Shown: positions 1-9,084 of the stretch, in pieces
How positions within the stretch are numbered: position 1 is the stretch's first letter
How the letters are laid out: every line of letters starts with the position of its first letter
Source: Lactobacillus ultunensis DSM 16047
Lineage (GTDB): Bacteria > Bacillota > Bacilli > Lactobacillales > Lactobacillaceae
Reading direction: 5' to 3'
Assembly (NCBI RefSeq): GCF_001436305.1
Contig: NZ_AZFO01000003.1
Span: 1 to 64,000, forward strand
Length of the DNA stretch: 64,000 nt
Made by a program: the position numbers and the translations under genes
Notes under the pieces: model-generated
The model's input: the letters and a program-made list of their open reading frames with translations, nothing else
What the model was told of the DNA's origin: nothing
The model's database searches: none

Positions 1-19
1 GTACTTGACTTTACGTAGA

Positions 20-47
20 AAAAAAACAGCTACCGGAGAGTAGCTGT
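20..47 (-). terminator. Intrinsic terminator of the small gene at 108-326
   Basis: Inverted repeat ACAGCTAC (26-33) / GTAGCTGT (40-47) with a six-base loop. Read on the minus strand it is followed by a run of T's (21-26 on the plus strand is all A). It lies about 60 bases past the stop of the small minus-strand gene. Confidence 0.85.
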
Positions 48-107
48 CTTGGTGGTCAAAAAACTAAAGCGTGACCACGGTGCGTAGAACATTGTTTTTA
101 GTCGGAT

Positions 108-326
108 TTACTTCTTAAGATTTTCGTTAACGAAGGCTTCGATTTTATCATCTGAGTCTTTCAAAAATGGAAGCATATCTTCTTCCGTCTTCATGGTATC
201 TCTACCATTCTTTTCCATGAAGTAGTCCCAAAGGGCATCTCTAACTGGCATGTTTGAATCACTCCAGTCAAATACTTCCTTCATGTGACGGTCTAACAAT
301 GCAGTCTTAATAATTTCGTCTGCCAT
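108..326 (-). CDS. Small acidic protein of unknown function (72 aa)
   Basis: I do not recognise the family. The 72-residue product is acidic, with no signal peptide or membrane segment, and is predicted mostly helical. The start is supported by a strong Shine-Dalgarno (TAGGAGGTAA on the minus strand, about 331-340). A clear terminator follows. It lies next after the sigma factor gene, where rpmG-secE-nusG follow sigH in Bacillus; none of those is here. It appears to be a monocistronic unit with its own ribosome site. It is probably a soluble cytoplasmic protein; function cannot be inferred. Confidence 0.75.
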   Translation of the reverse strand: MADEIIKTALLDRHMKEVFDWSDSNMPVRDALWDYFMEKNGRDTMKTEEDMLPFLKDSDDKIEAFVNENLKK

Positions 327-400
327 CTTAAATTACCTCCTAAAATATTCTACAAGTAGTATTATACCTCACTTTCTTTTTATCATCTACTAATAGAATA

Positions 401-946
401 TTAAAAAAGCACATTCCGCATTTTTCGAATTGTTCTTGATCTAGCTCTAATTAACTGAATTGCTTCAACTTTCATATTATCAATTGCATATTCCGTGCTT
501 ATTTCACCTAAAATTGTTAATAATGCGATCAACTCTAACCGGGATAAACTTTTAACAAAATTATTATATGTATCATCAATAGGTATCGCCAATTCACTAC
601 GCACAGGTTCTTGAATACCATGTACTTTTGCACTTTCCCAGGAAACACAATTATTATAAATTTGTCGTCTAACTGCCATATGATATCTCACTAATGTCCT
701 TGCGTGATTACTTAATTTAACGCGATAAAAACTACCAAAATTCCCTCGTTTACTGGAATAAACAAGTGCAGCTTCATAACAAACAATCATTGCCTCTTGT
801 TCCCAATCTTTACGATCATAGTGGCTAAGATAATATCTTCTTAAAATTGTATTGACTAATGGTTTCTGTAAAGCAAATAGTTTTTCTAAAGCTGTATCAT
901 CCCCTGCTTTTATTTGTTTAATCAGCTTCTTTTCTTTTGTTTTCAT
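401..946 (-). CDS. sigH: SigH/ComX-like RNA polymerase sigma factor
   Basis: A 181-residue sigma-70 family protein. The N-terminal half has the region-2 pattern: a conserved YDRKDWEQEAM segment near residues 43-53, then GNFGSFYRVKLSNHAR, the helices that bind core enzyme and the -10 element. The C-terminal part is a short, diverged region 4. Identification rests heavily on position: cysS-mrnC-rlmB-sigH is the Bacillus order, and the SigH orthologue of lactobacilli sits here and is related to streptococcal ComX. Known members switch on DNA-uptake genes. The Shine-Dalgarno AGAGGAT lies inside a hairpin (see 952-980). It is separated from rlmB by a terminator, so it must have its own promoter. 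Confidence 0.8.
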   Translation of the reverse strand: MKTKEKKLIKQIKAGDDTALEKLFALQKPLVNTILRRYYLSHYDRKDWEQEAMIVCYEAALVYSSKRGNFGSFYRVKLSNHARTLVRYHMAVRRQIYNNCVSWESAKVHGIQEPVRSELAIPIDDTYNNFVKSLSRLELIALLTILGEISTEYAIDNMKVEAIQLIRARSRTIRKMRNVLF

Positions 947-951
947 CGCTA

Positions 952-980
952 TATCCTCTCATTTATTTACTCAGAGGATA
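952..980 (-). promoter_or_regulatory. Hairpin sequestering the sigH Shine-Dalgarno
   Basis: On the minus strand TATCCTCT is followed by 13 bases and then AGAGGATA, a perfect 8-bp inverted repeat. The 3' arm is the Shine-Dalgarno of the sigma gene, six bases before its ATG. In the mRNA the ribosome site would be paired unless the hairpin opens. The sequence is certain; the regulatory role is inference. Confidence 0.6.
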
Positions 981-988
981 CGGTTCTA

Positions 989-1035
989 TTCTAAGTATGA
1001 GAAGAAAACAAACGTTTAATTCGACATACTTAGAA
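989..1035 (-). promoter_or_regulatory. Perfect 11-bp inverted repeat upstream of sigH
   Basis: TTCTAAGTATG (989-999) and CATACTTAGAA (1025-1035) are exact reverse complements, 25 bases apart, in the only stretch that can hold the sigH promoter. It could be a regulator binding site or a leader RNA stem. No convincing -35/-10 pair was found here. Confidence 0.5.
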
Positions 1036-1044
1036 AAAATGTAC

Positions 1045-1079
1045 TAAAAAAGCAGACAAACTCATATATCTGTCTGCTT
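1045..1079 (-). terminator. Intrinsic terminator after rlmB
   Basis: AAGCAGACA (1050-1058) / TGTCTGCTT (1071-1079), with a T-run on the minus strand after the stem. It lies directly after the rlmB stop and ends the cysS-mrnC-rlmB operon before sigH. Confidence 0.9.
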
Positions 1080-1084
1080 AATTA

Positions 1085-1843
1085 TTATTTTCTTATTAAT
1101 GGGTGTCTACTATTATATGCTTGATAAAGTAAAACTCCGGTAGCCACACTAGCATTTAAAGATTGAACATGACCAACCATTGGTAAAGTAATAGTTTGGT
1201 CCATTTGCTTTTTAAGAAGTGGGGCAATTCCTTTACCTTCATTGCCAATAACTAAAACGGCTTTCCCTTTGGCGTTCCATTCACGATAATCAACACCAGC
1301 CATATCTGTACCAAAGACCCAATAACCACGCTTCTTAAGTTCTTTAGTAGTTTGAACTAGATTATTTACACGAGCTACAGGAACATAATCAATTGCTCCA
1401 GTAGAGGTCTTAGCTACCACAGAGGTTAAACCAGTTGCATGACGCTTAGGAATAATTATGCCATCAACACCAGTAGCATCGGCAGAACGTAAAATTGAAC
1501 CTAAATTATGTGGATCTTCAATAGAATCCAACATTAGTAAAAATGGTTCTTTTTCTTCTTGATCAAATTTATCAAGCAATTGATCAAGATCAGCATATTC
1601 AAAACTAGAGATAGCTAAAACTAAACCTTGATGATTGCCACCTTCAACTAAACGGTCCAGCTTATTTTTCGGAACAGTCTGAATTACCAATCTTTTCTTT
1701 TTAGCAAGAGCATAAACTTGATTAGCAAAATCCTCTTGTATCCCATGTTGCAAAAAGACCTTGTTAATTTTGTCAGCATTTTGAGTTTTTAAATAATCTA
1801 AGCCGGCATGACGTCCAAAAACAAAATCTTTATTCGAAGTCAT
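1085..1843 (-). CDS. rlmB: 23S rRNA (guanosine-2'-O-)-methyltransferase RlmB (SpoU family)
   Basis: A 252-residue SPOUT methyltransferase that 2'-O-methylates a conserved guanosine in domain V of 23S rRNA, using S-adenosylmethionine. The N-terminal substrate-binding domain begins FGRHAGLDYL. The trefoil-knot catalytic part contains DSIEDPHNLGSILRSADATG (motif 1, about residues 106-125), VIGNEGKGI (motif 2) and PMVGHVQSLNASVATG (motif 3, cofactor loop). The length is normal. It overlaps mrnC by 14 bases, so translation is coupled. It is the third gene of the cysS-mrnC-rlmB operon. Tens of related methylases exist, but the operon context supports RlmB. Confidence 0.93.
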   Translation of the reverse strand: MTSNKDFVFGRHAGLDYLKTQNADKINKVFLQHGIQEDFANQVYALAKKKRLVIQTVPKNKLDRLVEGGNHQGLVLAISSFEYADLDQLLDKFDQEEKEPFLLMLDSIEDPHNLGSILRSADATGVDGIIIPKRHATGLTSVVAKTSTGAIDYVPVARVNNLVQTTKELKKRGYWVFGTDMAGVDYREWNAKGKAVLVIGNEGKGIAPLLKKQMDQTITLPMVGHVQSLNASVATGVLLYQAYNSRHPLIRK

Positions 1844-2273
1844 AGTTCTTTATCCCATCCTCTTCTACAGTTTTTATACACCAGTCAGATAGTTCATGGA
1901 CACGATCATCATTACCTTGTAAATCAAGGTAGCCAATCATTGCTTCAAAACCAGTCGATAATTGATAAGTCTTCAAACTAGTATGTTTAGCTTTAGTATG
2001 ACTTTTGGCATTACGACCCCGACGAAAAGCAGTTAATTCATCTTCTGTTAATAAATCATCATCTTGCATTTTAGTAATTAAAGCAGCTTGGGCTTTAGCA
2101 GAAACGTAATGTGTTGCCTCACGTTGCAATACTTGAGGTTTAACAATTCCACCCTTTACCAAATGTCGACGGATAATCACTTCATAAACTGCATCCCCTA
2201 AGTAAGCCAAAGTCTGTCCACTCAAAGTATCTGGATTTACATTTTCTTCAGTTAATTTCTTAATTTTAGTCAC
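1830..2273 (-). CDS. mrnC: Mini-ribonuclease III
   Basis: A 147-residue RNase III catalytic domain without a double-stranded RNA-binding domain, the hallmark of Mini-III, which matures the ends of 23S rRNA. The family signature is visible as [18 protein letters not shown] (about residues 23-40), carrying the metal-binding Asp, and the conserved RGRNAKS motif near residue 85. It overlaps cysS by 8 bases upstream and rlmB by 14 bases downstream, placing two 23S rRNA maturation enzymes in one translationally coupled unit. Confidence 0.93.
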   Translation of the reverse strand: MTKIKKLTEENVNPDTLSGQTLAYLGDAVYEVIIRRHLVKGGIVKPQVLQREATHYVSAKAQAALITKMQDDDLLTEDELTAFRRGRNAKSHTKAKHTSLKTYQLSTGFEAMIGYLDLQGNDDRVHELSDWCIKTVEEDGIKNYDFE

Positions 2274-3699
2274 GAGTCCACCTTGTCCCTTGTGGGGTAT
2301 CTTGAATGGTAATTCCCATTTCTTTTAATTGATCGCGTAGTTGATCACTAGTTGCCCAATCTTTATTAGCACGTGCTTCATCACGTTTCTTTACCAATGC
2401 CTCAATTTCATCATCATTTGAGCCAGTATTTTGCGCACAAAGCTTATTAGTATCCACGCCAAAAATAAGCAACCAGGCAGTCAACTTTTCTTCAAACTGT
2501 TTTAAGGCATCCTTATCAGCCTTTTTACTATTGGCATTAGCATTAACTACTGAAAGCAAATCATATACAGCAGTCAAAGCATTTTGCACGTTAAAATCAT
2601 CATCCATAGCTGCAATAAACTTTTGATCAGTATCCTCAATTGCTTTTACCAATTCTGATGATTTCTCACTAGCTGTATTGTCATCAAGACGGTAATCAAT
2701 ATTAGTTAAAGTATTCTTGAAACGGTCTAAAATTGTAGCAGCTTGTTTCAAATTTTCTTCCGAATAATTAATTTGACGACGATACTGTACACTAGCCATA
2801 AAGAAACGTAATACTTGCGGATCAACCTCTTTCAAGATGTCATGCACGGTTACAAAGTTATGCAATGACTTGGACATCTTTTCTTGATCTTTGCCTACAG
2901 TTACAAAACCATTATGTAGCCAATAATTAACAAATTTCTTACCAGTTTTTGCTTCACTTTGAGCAATTTCATTTTCATGGTGTGGGAATTCCAAGTCCTG
3001 ACCACCACCATGAATGTCGATGGTATCGCCAAGATATTTAGTGCTCATTACTGAACATTCAATGTGCCAGCCAGGACGTCCTTTACCCCAAGGTGAATCC
3101 CAAGCAATTTCATCTGGTTCTTTTTGTGCCTTCCAAAGAGCAAAATCAATTGGGTCTTCCTTACGATTTTGTTCTTCATCATTAATATGCTCCGAAGCAC
3201 CTTCTTCAAGTTGTTCAATATTTTGATCGCTTAATTCACCATAATGTTTAAACTTTCGAGCACGGTAATAAACGTCACCATCTACTTCATAAGCATAGCC
3301 TTTATCAATTAGAACTTTAACAAAGTTAATAATCTCATTAATCTCATGAGTAGCACGAGGGTGCAGTGTTGCAGGTTCGATATTCAAAGCAGTTGTATCT
3401 TCCAGAAACGCATTGATAAATTTTTCAGCTAACTTAGGCACAGTCGTACCTTCAGCGCGAGCTTCATTGATCATCTTGTCATCAACATCAGTGAAATTAG
3501 ATACGTATTTTACTTTATAACCCTTGTATTCAAAGTAGCGTCTGATTGTATCAAAAGCAATGGCACTGCGGGCATTACCGATGTGAATATAGTTATACAC
3601 AGTTGGTCCACAGACATACATGCTAATTTGTCCTGGAACTAATGGTTTGAATTCTTCTTTTTTACGCGTCAGTGTATTATAAACTTTCACGGCTAACAC
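2266..3699 (-). CDS. cysS: Cysteinyl-tRNA synthetase
   Basis: A class I synthetase that charges tRNA-Cys in the cytoplasm. It has the HIGH-like motif HIGNARSAI (about residues 40-48), a zinc site including the N-terminal Cys and HHENE, and KMSKSLHNF as the KMSKS loop (about 275). The length of about 477 residues is normal. The start is a GTG at 3699 behind AGAAGGGA; a second GTG nine bases in (giving MKVYNTL) is a possible alternative. It begins the cysS-mrnC-rlmB operon and follows a gltX terminator. No T-box leader is visible in the short upstream gap. Confidence 0.96.
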   Translation of the reverse strand: MLAVKVYNTLTRKKEEFKPLVPGQISMYVCGPTVYNYIHIGNARSAIAFDTIRRYFEYKGYKVKYVSNFTDVDDKMINEARAEGTTVPKLAEKFINAFLEDTTALNIEPATLHPRATHEINEIINFVKVLIDKGYAYEVDGDVYYRARKFKHYGELSDQNIEQLEEGASEHINDEEQNRKEDPIDFALWKAQKEPDEIAWDSPWGKGRPGWHIECSVMSTKYLGDTIDIHGGGQDLEFPHHENEIAQSEAKTGKKFVNYWLHNGFVTVGKDQEKMSKSLHNFVTVHDILKEVDPQVLRFFMASVQYRRQINYSEENLKQAATILDRFKNTLTNIDYRLDDNTASEKSSELVKAIEDTDQKFIAAMDDDFNVQNALTAVYDLLSVVNANANSKKADKDALKQFEEKLTAWLLIFGVDTNKLCAQNTGSNDDEIEALVKKRDEARANKDWATSDQLRDQLKEMGITIQDTPQGTRWTRD

Positions 3700-3729
3700 T
3701 TGTCCCTTCTGTAAAAATAGCTATTTTTT

Positions 3730-3738
3730 ATTTTAGCA
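3730..3738 (-). promoter_or_regulatory. Candidate extended -10 of the cysS promoter
   Basis: On the minus strand TGCTAAAAT matches an extended -10 element between the gltX terminator and the cysS start. No good -35 is visible, because that position falls in the terminator stem. Confidence 0.35.
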
Positions 3739-3743
3739 GAAAC

Positions 3744-3776
3744 AAAAAGAAGTTGCAGTCATCTGCAGCTTCTTCT
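3744..3776 (-). terminator. Intrinsic terminator after gltX
   Basis: Stem 3747-3758 / 3763-3774 with one mismatch and a four-base loop. The minus-strand transcript continues into a T-rich stretch. It lies 23 bases beyond the gltX stop. Confidence 0.85.
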
Positions 3777-3798
3777 TAGATTATTCTGTTCTTATTTA

Positions 3799-5298
3799 TT
3801 AAAGGTTATTGGCGCTCATTTGCTTTAAGGTTAAATCGATGTGTTCTACAACACGCTTCTTACCTAAAAGTTCCATAGCTTCACCAATACCAGGGCCTAC
3901 CATTGAACGAGTAGTAGCAATTCTGATTGGCATGAAGAGCTTTCTACCCTTAATACCAGTTGCTTTACGAGTTGCTTGGATAGCGTTCATGATTTGAACT
4001 GAAGTAAATCTTGGAATAAGGTCTAATTGCTTCTTGAATTCTTCAATTACACCACGACCATCGTCATTCTTGATTTCTTCAATTTCTTTATCTGAAAAGT
4101 CCTTAGCATCTTCAAAGAAGATCTTAGCCATATCAACAATTTGCTTAGTGTATGACATTTGAACTGAGTAAATGTTAACCAATTGACGAACCCATTCCAT
4201 CTTTTCAGGGGTTGGGTGTTCATCAATTAAGCCTGCTTCTTGTAAGTTGTTCAAAGCAAGATCAAGTAAAGTATCACGGTCAGCCTTCTTAATGTATTGG
4301 TTGTTAATCCATTCAAGCTTCTTTTGATCAAAAGCAGCAGGTGATTTAGACAAACGTGATGGGTCAAATTGCTTGATAAATTCACGCTTGTTGAAGATTT
4401 CGTTTTCACCCTTTGGTGACCAACCAAGAAGAGTAATAAAGTTGAACATTGCTTCTGGCAAGTAACCAAGGTCACGATATTGTTCAATAAATTGAAGAAC
4501 TGATTCATCACGCTTAGAAAGCTTCTTACCAGTCTCTGAGTTGATAATCAAAGTCATGTGACCAAACTTAGGTGGCTTCCAGCCAAGTGCTTCATAAACA
4601 ACTAATTGCTTAGGAGTGTTTGAAACGTGGTCATCACCACGAAGTACGTGAGTAATCTTCATTAAGTGGTCGTCAATTACAACAGCAAAGTTATAAGTTG
4701 GCATACCATCACGCTTTTGGATAACGAAGTCACCACCAATAGTGTCTGATTCAAATTCCAAATGACCCTTAACAATATCATCCCATGAATAGGTTTCCAT
4801 TTCTGGAATATGAATACGAACAACTGGCTTCAAGCCTTTAGCCTTAGCTTCGTCTTGAGCTTGCTTAATTTCATCGGCAGTCATACCTTCATATTCATAG
4901 GTGTAGTGAGGTGCAACACCCATAGCACGTTGTTCTTCACGTTGTGCTTCAAGTTCTTCCTCAGTCTTGTATGAGTAGTATGCTTTGCCTTCGTCGATTA
5001 ATTGATCAATGTACTTTTGGTAGATTTCTTTTCTTTCTGATTGACGGTAAGGACCGTAGTCGCCACCCTTATCAGGACCTTCATCCCAGTCAATACCTAA
5101 CCAGTGAAGGTTTTCCATTTGAGACTTAGAACCGCCCTTAACATTACGTTTTTGGTCGGTATCTTCAATTCTCAATACCATAGTACCCTTGTTGTGACGG
5201 GCGAATAAATAGTTAAAAAGTGCAGTACGTGCGTTACCAATGTGCAAGTGACCAGTTGGACTTGGTGCATATCTTACACGGATTTTTTCTTTAGCCAA
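3799..5298 (-). CDS. gltX: Glutamyl-tRNA synthetase
   Basis: A class I synthetase. In most Firmicutes it charges both tRNA-Glu and tRNA-Gln, the latter corrected by GatCAB. Motifs: [16 protein letters not shown] (HIGH, about residues 12-27) and KLSKRD (KMSKS, about 255). At 499 residues it has the usual length, with a C-terminal anticodon-binding cage. The start is TTG at 5298, required to give the conserved [16 protein letters not shown]; a GAGG ribosome site lies upstream. An out-of-frame ATG and four-codon mini-ORF overlap the start. A promoter candidate lies at 5354-5382. Confidence 0.96.
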   Translation of the reverse strand: MAKEKIRVRYAPSPTGHLHIGNARTALFNYLFARHNKGTMVLRIEDTDQKRNVKGGSKSQMENLHWLGIDWDEGPDKGGDYGPYRQSERKEIYQKYIDQLIDEGKAYYSYKTEEELEAQREEQRAMGVAPHYTYEYEGMTADEIKQAQDEAKAKGLKPVVRIHIPEMETYSWDDIVKGHLEFESDTIGGDFVIQKRDGMPTYNFAVVIDDHLMKITHVLRGDDHVSNTPKQLVVYEALGWKPPKFGHMTLIINSETGKKLSKRDESVLQFIEQYRDLGYLPEAMFNFITLLGWSPKGENEIFNKREFIKQFDPSRLSKSPAAFDQKKLEWINNQYIKKADRDTLLDLALNNLQEAGLIDEHPTPEKMEWVRQLVNIYSVQMSYTKQIVDMAKIFFEDAKDFSDKEIEEIKNDDGRGVIEEFKKQLDLIPRFTSVQIMNAIQATRKATGIKGRKLFMPIRIATTRSMVGPGIGEAMELLGKKRVVEHIDLTLKQMSANNL

Positions 5299-5353
5299 AA
5301 TTCATGCCTCTTTCAAAAATAGTAGATTCAAACAATCTTAGTTTACTCGTTAT

Positions 5354-5382
5354 ATAGTAAGAATTCAATCTGTGCTAATCAA
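5354..5382 (-). promoter_or_regulatory. Promoter candidate for gltX
   Basis: On the minus strand TTGATT, 17 bases, TACTAT: a good sigma-A spacing. It overlaps the last codons of radA, and no terminator separates radA from gltX. Confidence 0.5.
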
Positions 5383-6772
5383 AAACTAATTTTAGCGCCT
5401 GAGGAATGCTGGATACGGGAATAACTTCGATGCCTACATTCTTTAAAGCTGCTCGCATATTGTGTCGCGGAATAAAGATCCGCTTAAAGCCGACTTTGGC
5501 AGCTTCTTTGACTCGAGCATCAATTTTATCTACGCGACGGACCTCGCCAGTCAGCCCTACCTCACCTACAAAACAATCTGTCGACGAGATTTCTTTATCC
5601 TTATAACTAGAAGCGACTGACATAGCAATTGCTAAATCGATTGCTGGTTCATTTAACTTAATACCACCTGTTGCAGTTAGATATACATCTTGGTTTTGAA
5701 GCATTAAATTGCCCCTCTTTTCCAAAACAGCTAACAGCAATGCAGCTCGATTATAATCAATGCCTGATGTAGTTCTTTTAGCATAACCAAAAGCTGTAGG
5801 CGTTACTAAAGCTTGAATTTCAGCCAAAAGCGGCCTTGTCCCTTCTAAGGAAACTACTACAGCAGAAAAGGAAACTACTACAGCAGAACCGGTGGAATTC
5901 GGTAATCTTTGATCAAGGAAAATTGAAGAAGGATTAGTTACTTCTTTTAATCCTTCATTTTCCATTTCAAACATTCCTATTTCGTTAGCAGCTCCAAAAC
6001 GGTTTTTAACTGAATGCAGAATTCTGTAAGAATGATGTTCATCACCTTCAAAATAAAGAACTGTGTCAACCATGTGCTCTAAGATTTTGGGACCAGCGAT
6101 TGCACCTTCTTTAGTCACGTGTCCAATTACGAAAATAGTAATTGCATCCATCTTGGCAATTTTCATCAACTCACTAGTTACTTCACGTACTTGAGAAGCA
6201 GAGCCTGTCATCGAATCAAGACTTGGTTCATTCATAGTTTGAATTGAATCGATAACCACAAAATCAGGCTTAACATCATTAATTTGTTCACGAATATCGT
6301 GCATATCAGTTTCAGGATATAAAAGCATATTGCTTTGACCTACGCCTAATCGATCAGCTCTTAGTTTAATTTGGTTAGCCGATTCTTCCCCTGAAACATA
6401 GAGTACTTTATACTTTTCAGATAAATCACTCATGATTTGTAGCATCAACGTTGACTTACCGATACCAGGATCACCGCCAATTAAAACAAGCGAACCCGGA
6501 ACAATTCCACCGCCTAACACACGATTTAATTCTTCCGACTTAGTAGGAATTCGATCTTCTTTTTCAGCTTTTATTTTATCTAATTTAACAGGCTCATTAA
6601 TTCCAGTTTTTTTAATTAAACGACTAGCAGTTGCTTTAGTTGAACGCTTCTGTACTTCTTCTGTCTCTTTTTCAAACTGATTCCAAGCGCCACAATTAGG
6701 GCAACGACCAAGATAACTAGCAGAAATATAACCACATGAACGACATTTATATTGAGTCTTTACTCGTGCCAT
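5375..6772 (-). CDS. radA: DNA repair/recombination protein RadA with an internal 7-residue duplication
   Basis: RadA is a RecA-like, DnaB-type branch-migration ATPase used in recombinational repair and natural transformation. Visible parts are the C4 zinc finger (CRSC near 10-13, CPNC near 24-27), Walker [11 protein letters not shown] (about 99-108), Walker B VIDSIQT, the RadA-specific KNRFG motif (about 255) and a C-terminal Lon-protease-like domain. At the start of that domain SAVVVSF is repeated as SAVVVSL because a 21-bp segment is exactly duplicated (5847-5888). Without it the protein would be 458 residues. It overlaps the dut stop by one base, so the two are co-translated, and it shares dut's putative competence promoter. 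Confidence 0.95.
   Translation of the reverse strand: MARVKTQYKCRSCGYISASYLGRCPNCGAWNQFEKETEEVQKRSTKATASRLIKKTGINEPVKLDKIKAEKEDRIPTKSEELNRVLGGGIVPGSLVLIGGDPGIGKSTLMLQIMSDLSEKYKVLYVSGEESANQIKLRADRLGVGQSNMLLYPETDMHDIREQINDVKPDFVVIDSIQTMNEPSLDSMTGSASQVREVTSELMKIAKMDAITIFVIGHVTKEGAIAGPKILEHMVDTVLYFEGDEHHSYRILHSVKNRFGAANEIGMFEMENEGLKEVTNPSSIFLDQRLPNSTGSAVVVSFSAVVVSLEGTRPLLAEIQALVTPTAFGYAKRTTSGIDYNRAALLLAVLEKRGNLMLQNQDVYLTATGGIKLNEPAIDLAIAMSVASSYKDKEISSTDCFVGEVGLTGEVRRVDKIDARVKEAAKVGFKRIFIPRHNMRAALKNVGIEVIPVSSIPQALKLVFD
5847..5888 (-). repeat. Perfect 21-bp tandem duplication inside radA
   Basis: Positions 5847-5867 and 5868-5888 are identical (21 of 21). The insertion is in frame and adds seven residues near RadA residues 295-309, just before the conserved EGTRP segment. 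RadA homologues normally have a single copy here, so this looks like a recent slippage event in this strain. Confidence 0.9.
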
Positions 6773-7323
6773 TAATCATCTTCCTCTTCATTAGTTGAAC
6801 CAAAACCGCTAATTCTTTGACGACTGATTGGATCATCATCATCAGTTTTAAGATATTTAATAAAAATTCCCTGGGCAATACGCTCACCTTTTTTAATATG
6901 TAATGGGCGTACACCATAATTTATCATTTGTACGAAGATTTCACCTTCGTTATTAGGATTGTTGTAATAATCGGCATCAATTACACCAATTCCATTTGGT
7001 AAAGCTAGATTTTTCTTAAATGTGTTAGAAGATCGATTAGCTAAAATTAACACCTCATCCTCTGGCATATAAGCTTTAAGACCAGTTGGTACCAAAAATG
7101 GTTTTAAAATTTCATCTGCCATTTCATAATCACGTTCATAAAGTTGGTGCCCATTTCTAATTAACCTAAAAATTCTCACAAAATTGAGGCGCCAAATACT
7201 AGGAATGGTAATATCTTCAGCTGCTTCAATATCATAACCTGCACTGGCTAAAGTTTGTCTTCTTGGTAAATTAATACCCTGATCTTGGTACTTCTTAACT
7301 ACTTCAAATCCACGTGTCTTCAT
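6772..7323 (-). CDS. dut: dUTP diphosphatase (trimeric dUTPase family)
   Basis: Hydrolyses dUTP to dUMP and pyrophosphate, keeping uracil out of DNA and feeding dTMP synthesis. The five family motifs can be followed: SAGYDIEA (1), RSSNTFKKN (2), [12 protein letters not shown] with the catalytic Asp (3), ERIAQGIF (4) and the glycine-rich C-terminal [11 protein letters not shown] (5). About 35 extra residues lie between motif 1 and PTGLKAYM, a pattern seen in some Lactobacillales and phage enzymes. The ATG at 7323 is chosen for its GGAG site eight bases upstream; the frame is open to a TTG at 7389. Its stop overlaps the radA ATG. Confidence 0.92.
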   Translation of the reverse strand: MKTRGFEVVKKYQDQGINLPRRQTLASAGYDIEAAEDITIPSIWRLNFVRIFRLIRNGHQLYERDYEMADEILKPFLVPTGLKAYMPEDEVLILANRSSNTFKKNLALPNGIGVIDADYYNNPNNEGEIFVQMINYGVRPLHIKKGERIAQGIFIKYLKTDDDDPISRQRISGFGSTNEEEDD

Positions 7324-7400
7324 TCTGATAACTCCATTTACTACTTTTCTTTTGACAGATATATATTTTACAATGTTTTTAGCAAACAAAAAATATTTAA

Positions 7401-7428
7401 ACCCTCTATTATTTATTACGTAAAAAAA
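7401..7428 (-). promoter_or_regulatory. Putative SigH/ComX-type promoter of dut-radA
   Basis: On the minus strand: seven T's (7428-7422), then ACGTAATAAATAAT, then AGAGGG. The first 21 bases match those in front of comC (43325-43345) at 20 positions. A T-rich stretch followed by a CG-centred -10-like box resembles the layout of streptococcal com-boxes. It lies about 80 bases before the dut ATG. Assignment to the sigma factor at 401-946 is inference. Confidence 0.55.
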
Positions 7429-7456
7429 GAGAATTTTCTCTTAGAAAAGGTAAAAA

Positions 7457-7762
7457 ATGTCCGAAGAAACTGAAACTAAAAAATATTTCACATTAACTAA
7501 TAGCGATGATAATCAGATTACATCAGGTACTGATTTGGATTTAATTAAACGCAAAGATGAAACAGTTTGGGTAATGAATCACGTCTTTCTAAATCCAGAT
7601 GAACACGATCCGCATGAGATAACTTTGCTAATGAAACAAGTTATTGCCTATGTACAAGAATCTGGTAAAAAGGTCTGGCCTCTTGATCCGATTGCTATTA
7701 AGTACTTTGAAAAGCATCCCGAACTAAATGATCTTTGGTATCATCAACCATATATAAAATAA
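7457..7762 (+). CDS. Small GNAT-like protein (YjdJ/COG2388 type), probably degenerate
   Basis: A 101-residue protein. Its second half (ITLLMKQVIAYVQESGKKVWPLDP then YFEKHPELNDLWY) follows the pattern of the small COG2388 acetyltransferase-like proteins, which end in a Pro-containing strand and a KHPEY-type helix. The acetyl-CoA pyrophosphate loop of the family (Arg-Gly-x-Gly-x-Gly/Ala) is not present; the equivalent stretch reads EHDPHEIT. It may therefore not bind acetyl-CoA. Start ATG behind AAAAGG. It is divergent from dut and ends in a shared bidirectional terminator. Confidence 0.65.
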   Translation: MSEETETKKYFTLTNSDDNQITSGTDLDLIKRKDETVWVMNHVFLNPDEHDPHEITLLMKQVIAYVQESGKKVWPLDPIAIKYFEKHPELNDLWYHQPYIK

Positions 7763-7795
7763 AGGAAGATTTATCAAAAATCTTCCTTTATTTTT
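7761..7795. terminator. Bidirectional terminator between convergent genes
   Basis: AAAGGAAGATT (7761-7771) / AATCTTCCTTT (7779-7789), flanked by A's on the left and ATTTTT on the right. It serves the GNAT-like gene on the plus strand and the LCP gene (ending 7788) on the minus strand. Confidence 0.85.
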
Positions 7796-8873
7796 GTAAT
7801 TGATTATATCTTGCACCATTAGGCAATTTAAAGTCTAAATTATTATAACCATTCCAATTTGTTTGGTATTCCACTAATTCAGTCTCTGCATTTTTTACTT
7901 CAACGGGTTTCAATCCTAAAGAATGACGAACTTGTTTGGATACTTTATTAATTTCTGCAGGTGTAGCAATTTGAAAATCTGATTCATCAATTTTAGCATT
8001 CTTACCAATTAACTGCTCCTGTTGAGTAAAATTCATTGCCTGGGCATAGTTACCGTATAGAACATGTAGATTATCTAATGGTACATCAGTTCTCACGCCA
8101 TCCTTTACAGCCATCAAAATCTTTTTAGCAGATAAAAGATTACCTTTTTCTCTAAAACTTCGAATAACACTTAAAAGGACCTGTTGTCCTCTTCGTTGAC
8201 GTCCATAATCATTATCAGGATCCTGATATCGCATACGTGAATAACCTAATGCTTCTTTTCCATTTAATTTTTGTCTTCCTTTAGGATATCGATGACCTTC
8301 AAATTTAAAGGCAAAAGGATTATCTACTTCTACACCACCTACAGCATTAACTACCTTTCTCAGAGTACCCATATTTACTAAAGCATAATAATTTACTGGT
8401 ACATCTAATAATTCTCCTACTTGCTTTTTAGCTAGATCAGCTCCCCCGATTGCATAAGCTGCATTTATCTTTTCATAAAGTACACCTTTTTTAGTGTTAA
8501 TTTTAACTAAAGTATCACGTGGAATCGCAGTAATTACCATATGGCCTTGAGTAGGATTAATAGTAATCAACTCCATGGTATCAGTATTTCCTGCATAAGA
8601 ATTGTCACGTCCTAATGCACCAACATCAGTTCCCATTACTAAAATAGAAATTGGACGACCTTTTTTAATCTTTATTCGGTCTTGTCTTGAATGATTTACA
8701 GAAATTTCATTAGTTGCTGAACGTAAATAAGTATAACCTACCCCTATCAAAACTAAAATTGACATTAGGACTGCAAAAACTGTCCATTTAAGCATATTTC
8801 TTTTAGGACGTTTATCTTCTCGACGCATCATTTTATGTACTTCATTTTGTGATGGTATTCTTTTCTTAGACAT
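7788..8873 (-). CDS. LytR-CpsA-Psr (LCP) family cell-wall glycopolymer transferase
   Basis: A 361-residue membrane-anchored protein. The N-terminus is basic (KRPKRNMLK), then one membrane helix (about residues 28-48), then the extracellular LCP domain. Conserved parts are ILVMGTDVGALGRDNSYAGNTDTMELITINP (read in pieces: the Asp/Arg cluster that holds the polyprenyl pyrophosphate) and AIPRDTLV. LCP enzymes attach teichoic acids or capsular polymers to peptidoglycan. The ATG at 8873 is preferred over the longer frame because AAGGGAG lies five bases upstream. Which polymer it uses cannot be told. Confidence 0.9.
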   Translation of the reverse strand: MSKKRIPSQNEVHKMMRREDKRPKRNMLKWTVFAVLMSILVLIGVGYTYLRSATNEISVNHSRQDRIKIKKGRPISILVMGTDVGALGRDNSYAGNTDTMELITINPTQGHMVITAIPRDTLVKINTKKGVLYEKINAAYAIGGADLAKKQVGELLDVPVNYYALVNMGTLRKVVNAVGGVEVDNPFAFKFEGHRYPKGRQKLNGKEALGYSRMRYQDPDNDYGRQRRGQQVLLSVIRSFREKGNLLSAKKILMAVKDGVRTDVPLDNLHVLYGNYAQAMNFTQQEQLIGKNAKIDESDFQIATPAEINKVSKQVRHSLGLKPVEVKNAETELVEYQTNWNGYNNLDFKLPNGARYNQLQK

Positions 8874-9009
8874 ATTTGCTCCCTTCGTCTTCCTTACGTT
8901 TAGGTTATCAAACAGATAACTACTAATAAATACATACAATCAGTTTTTTAATCTTTCTTTACCGTGATATAAAATTTTTGTATGGCACATCTAAATTAAA
9001 TATATCTGC

Positions 9010-9038
9010 TTTCGAATAGACTACTATCTTTTTATAAG
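9010..9038 (+). promoter_or_regulatory. Promoter candidate for pepC
   Basis: TTTCGA, 17 bases, TATAAG, about 45 bases before the pepC ATG. The -35 match is weak, and other AT-rich combinations are possible. Confidence 0.35.
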
Positions 9039-9084
9039 TTAAAATAAATTTGAAAAAGATAATTATTAAAGGGAGGAAAAATTA

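Noticed and set aside
3014-3226. Plus-strand open frame inside cysS
   Set aside because: Antisense shadow of a strongly conserved synthetase; no ribosome site and no family likeness.
3700-3800. T-box riboswitch before cysS or gltX
   Set aside because: Upstream gaps are too short and lack the conserved AGGGTGGNACCGCG-type core.
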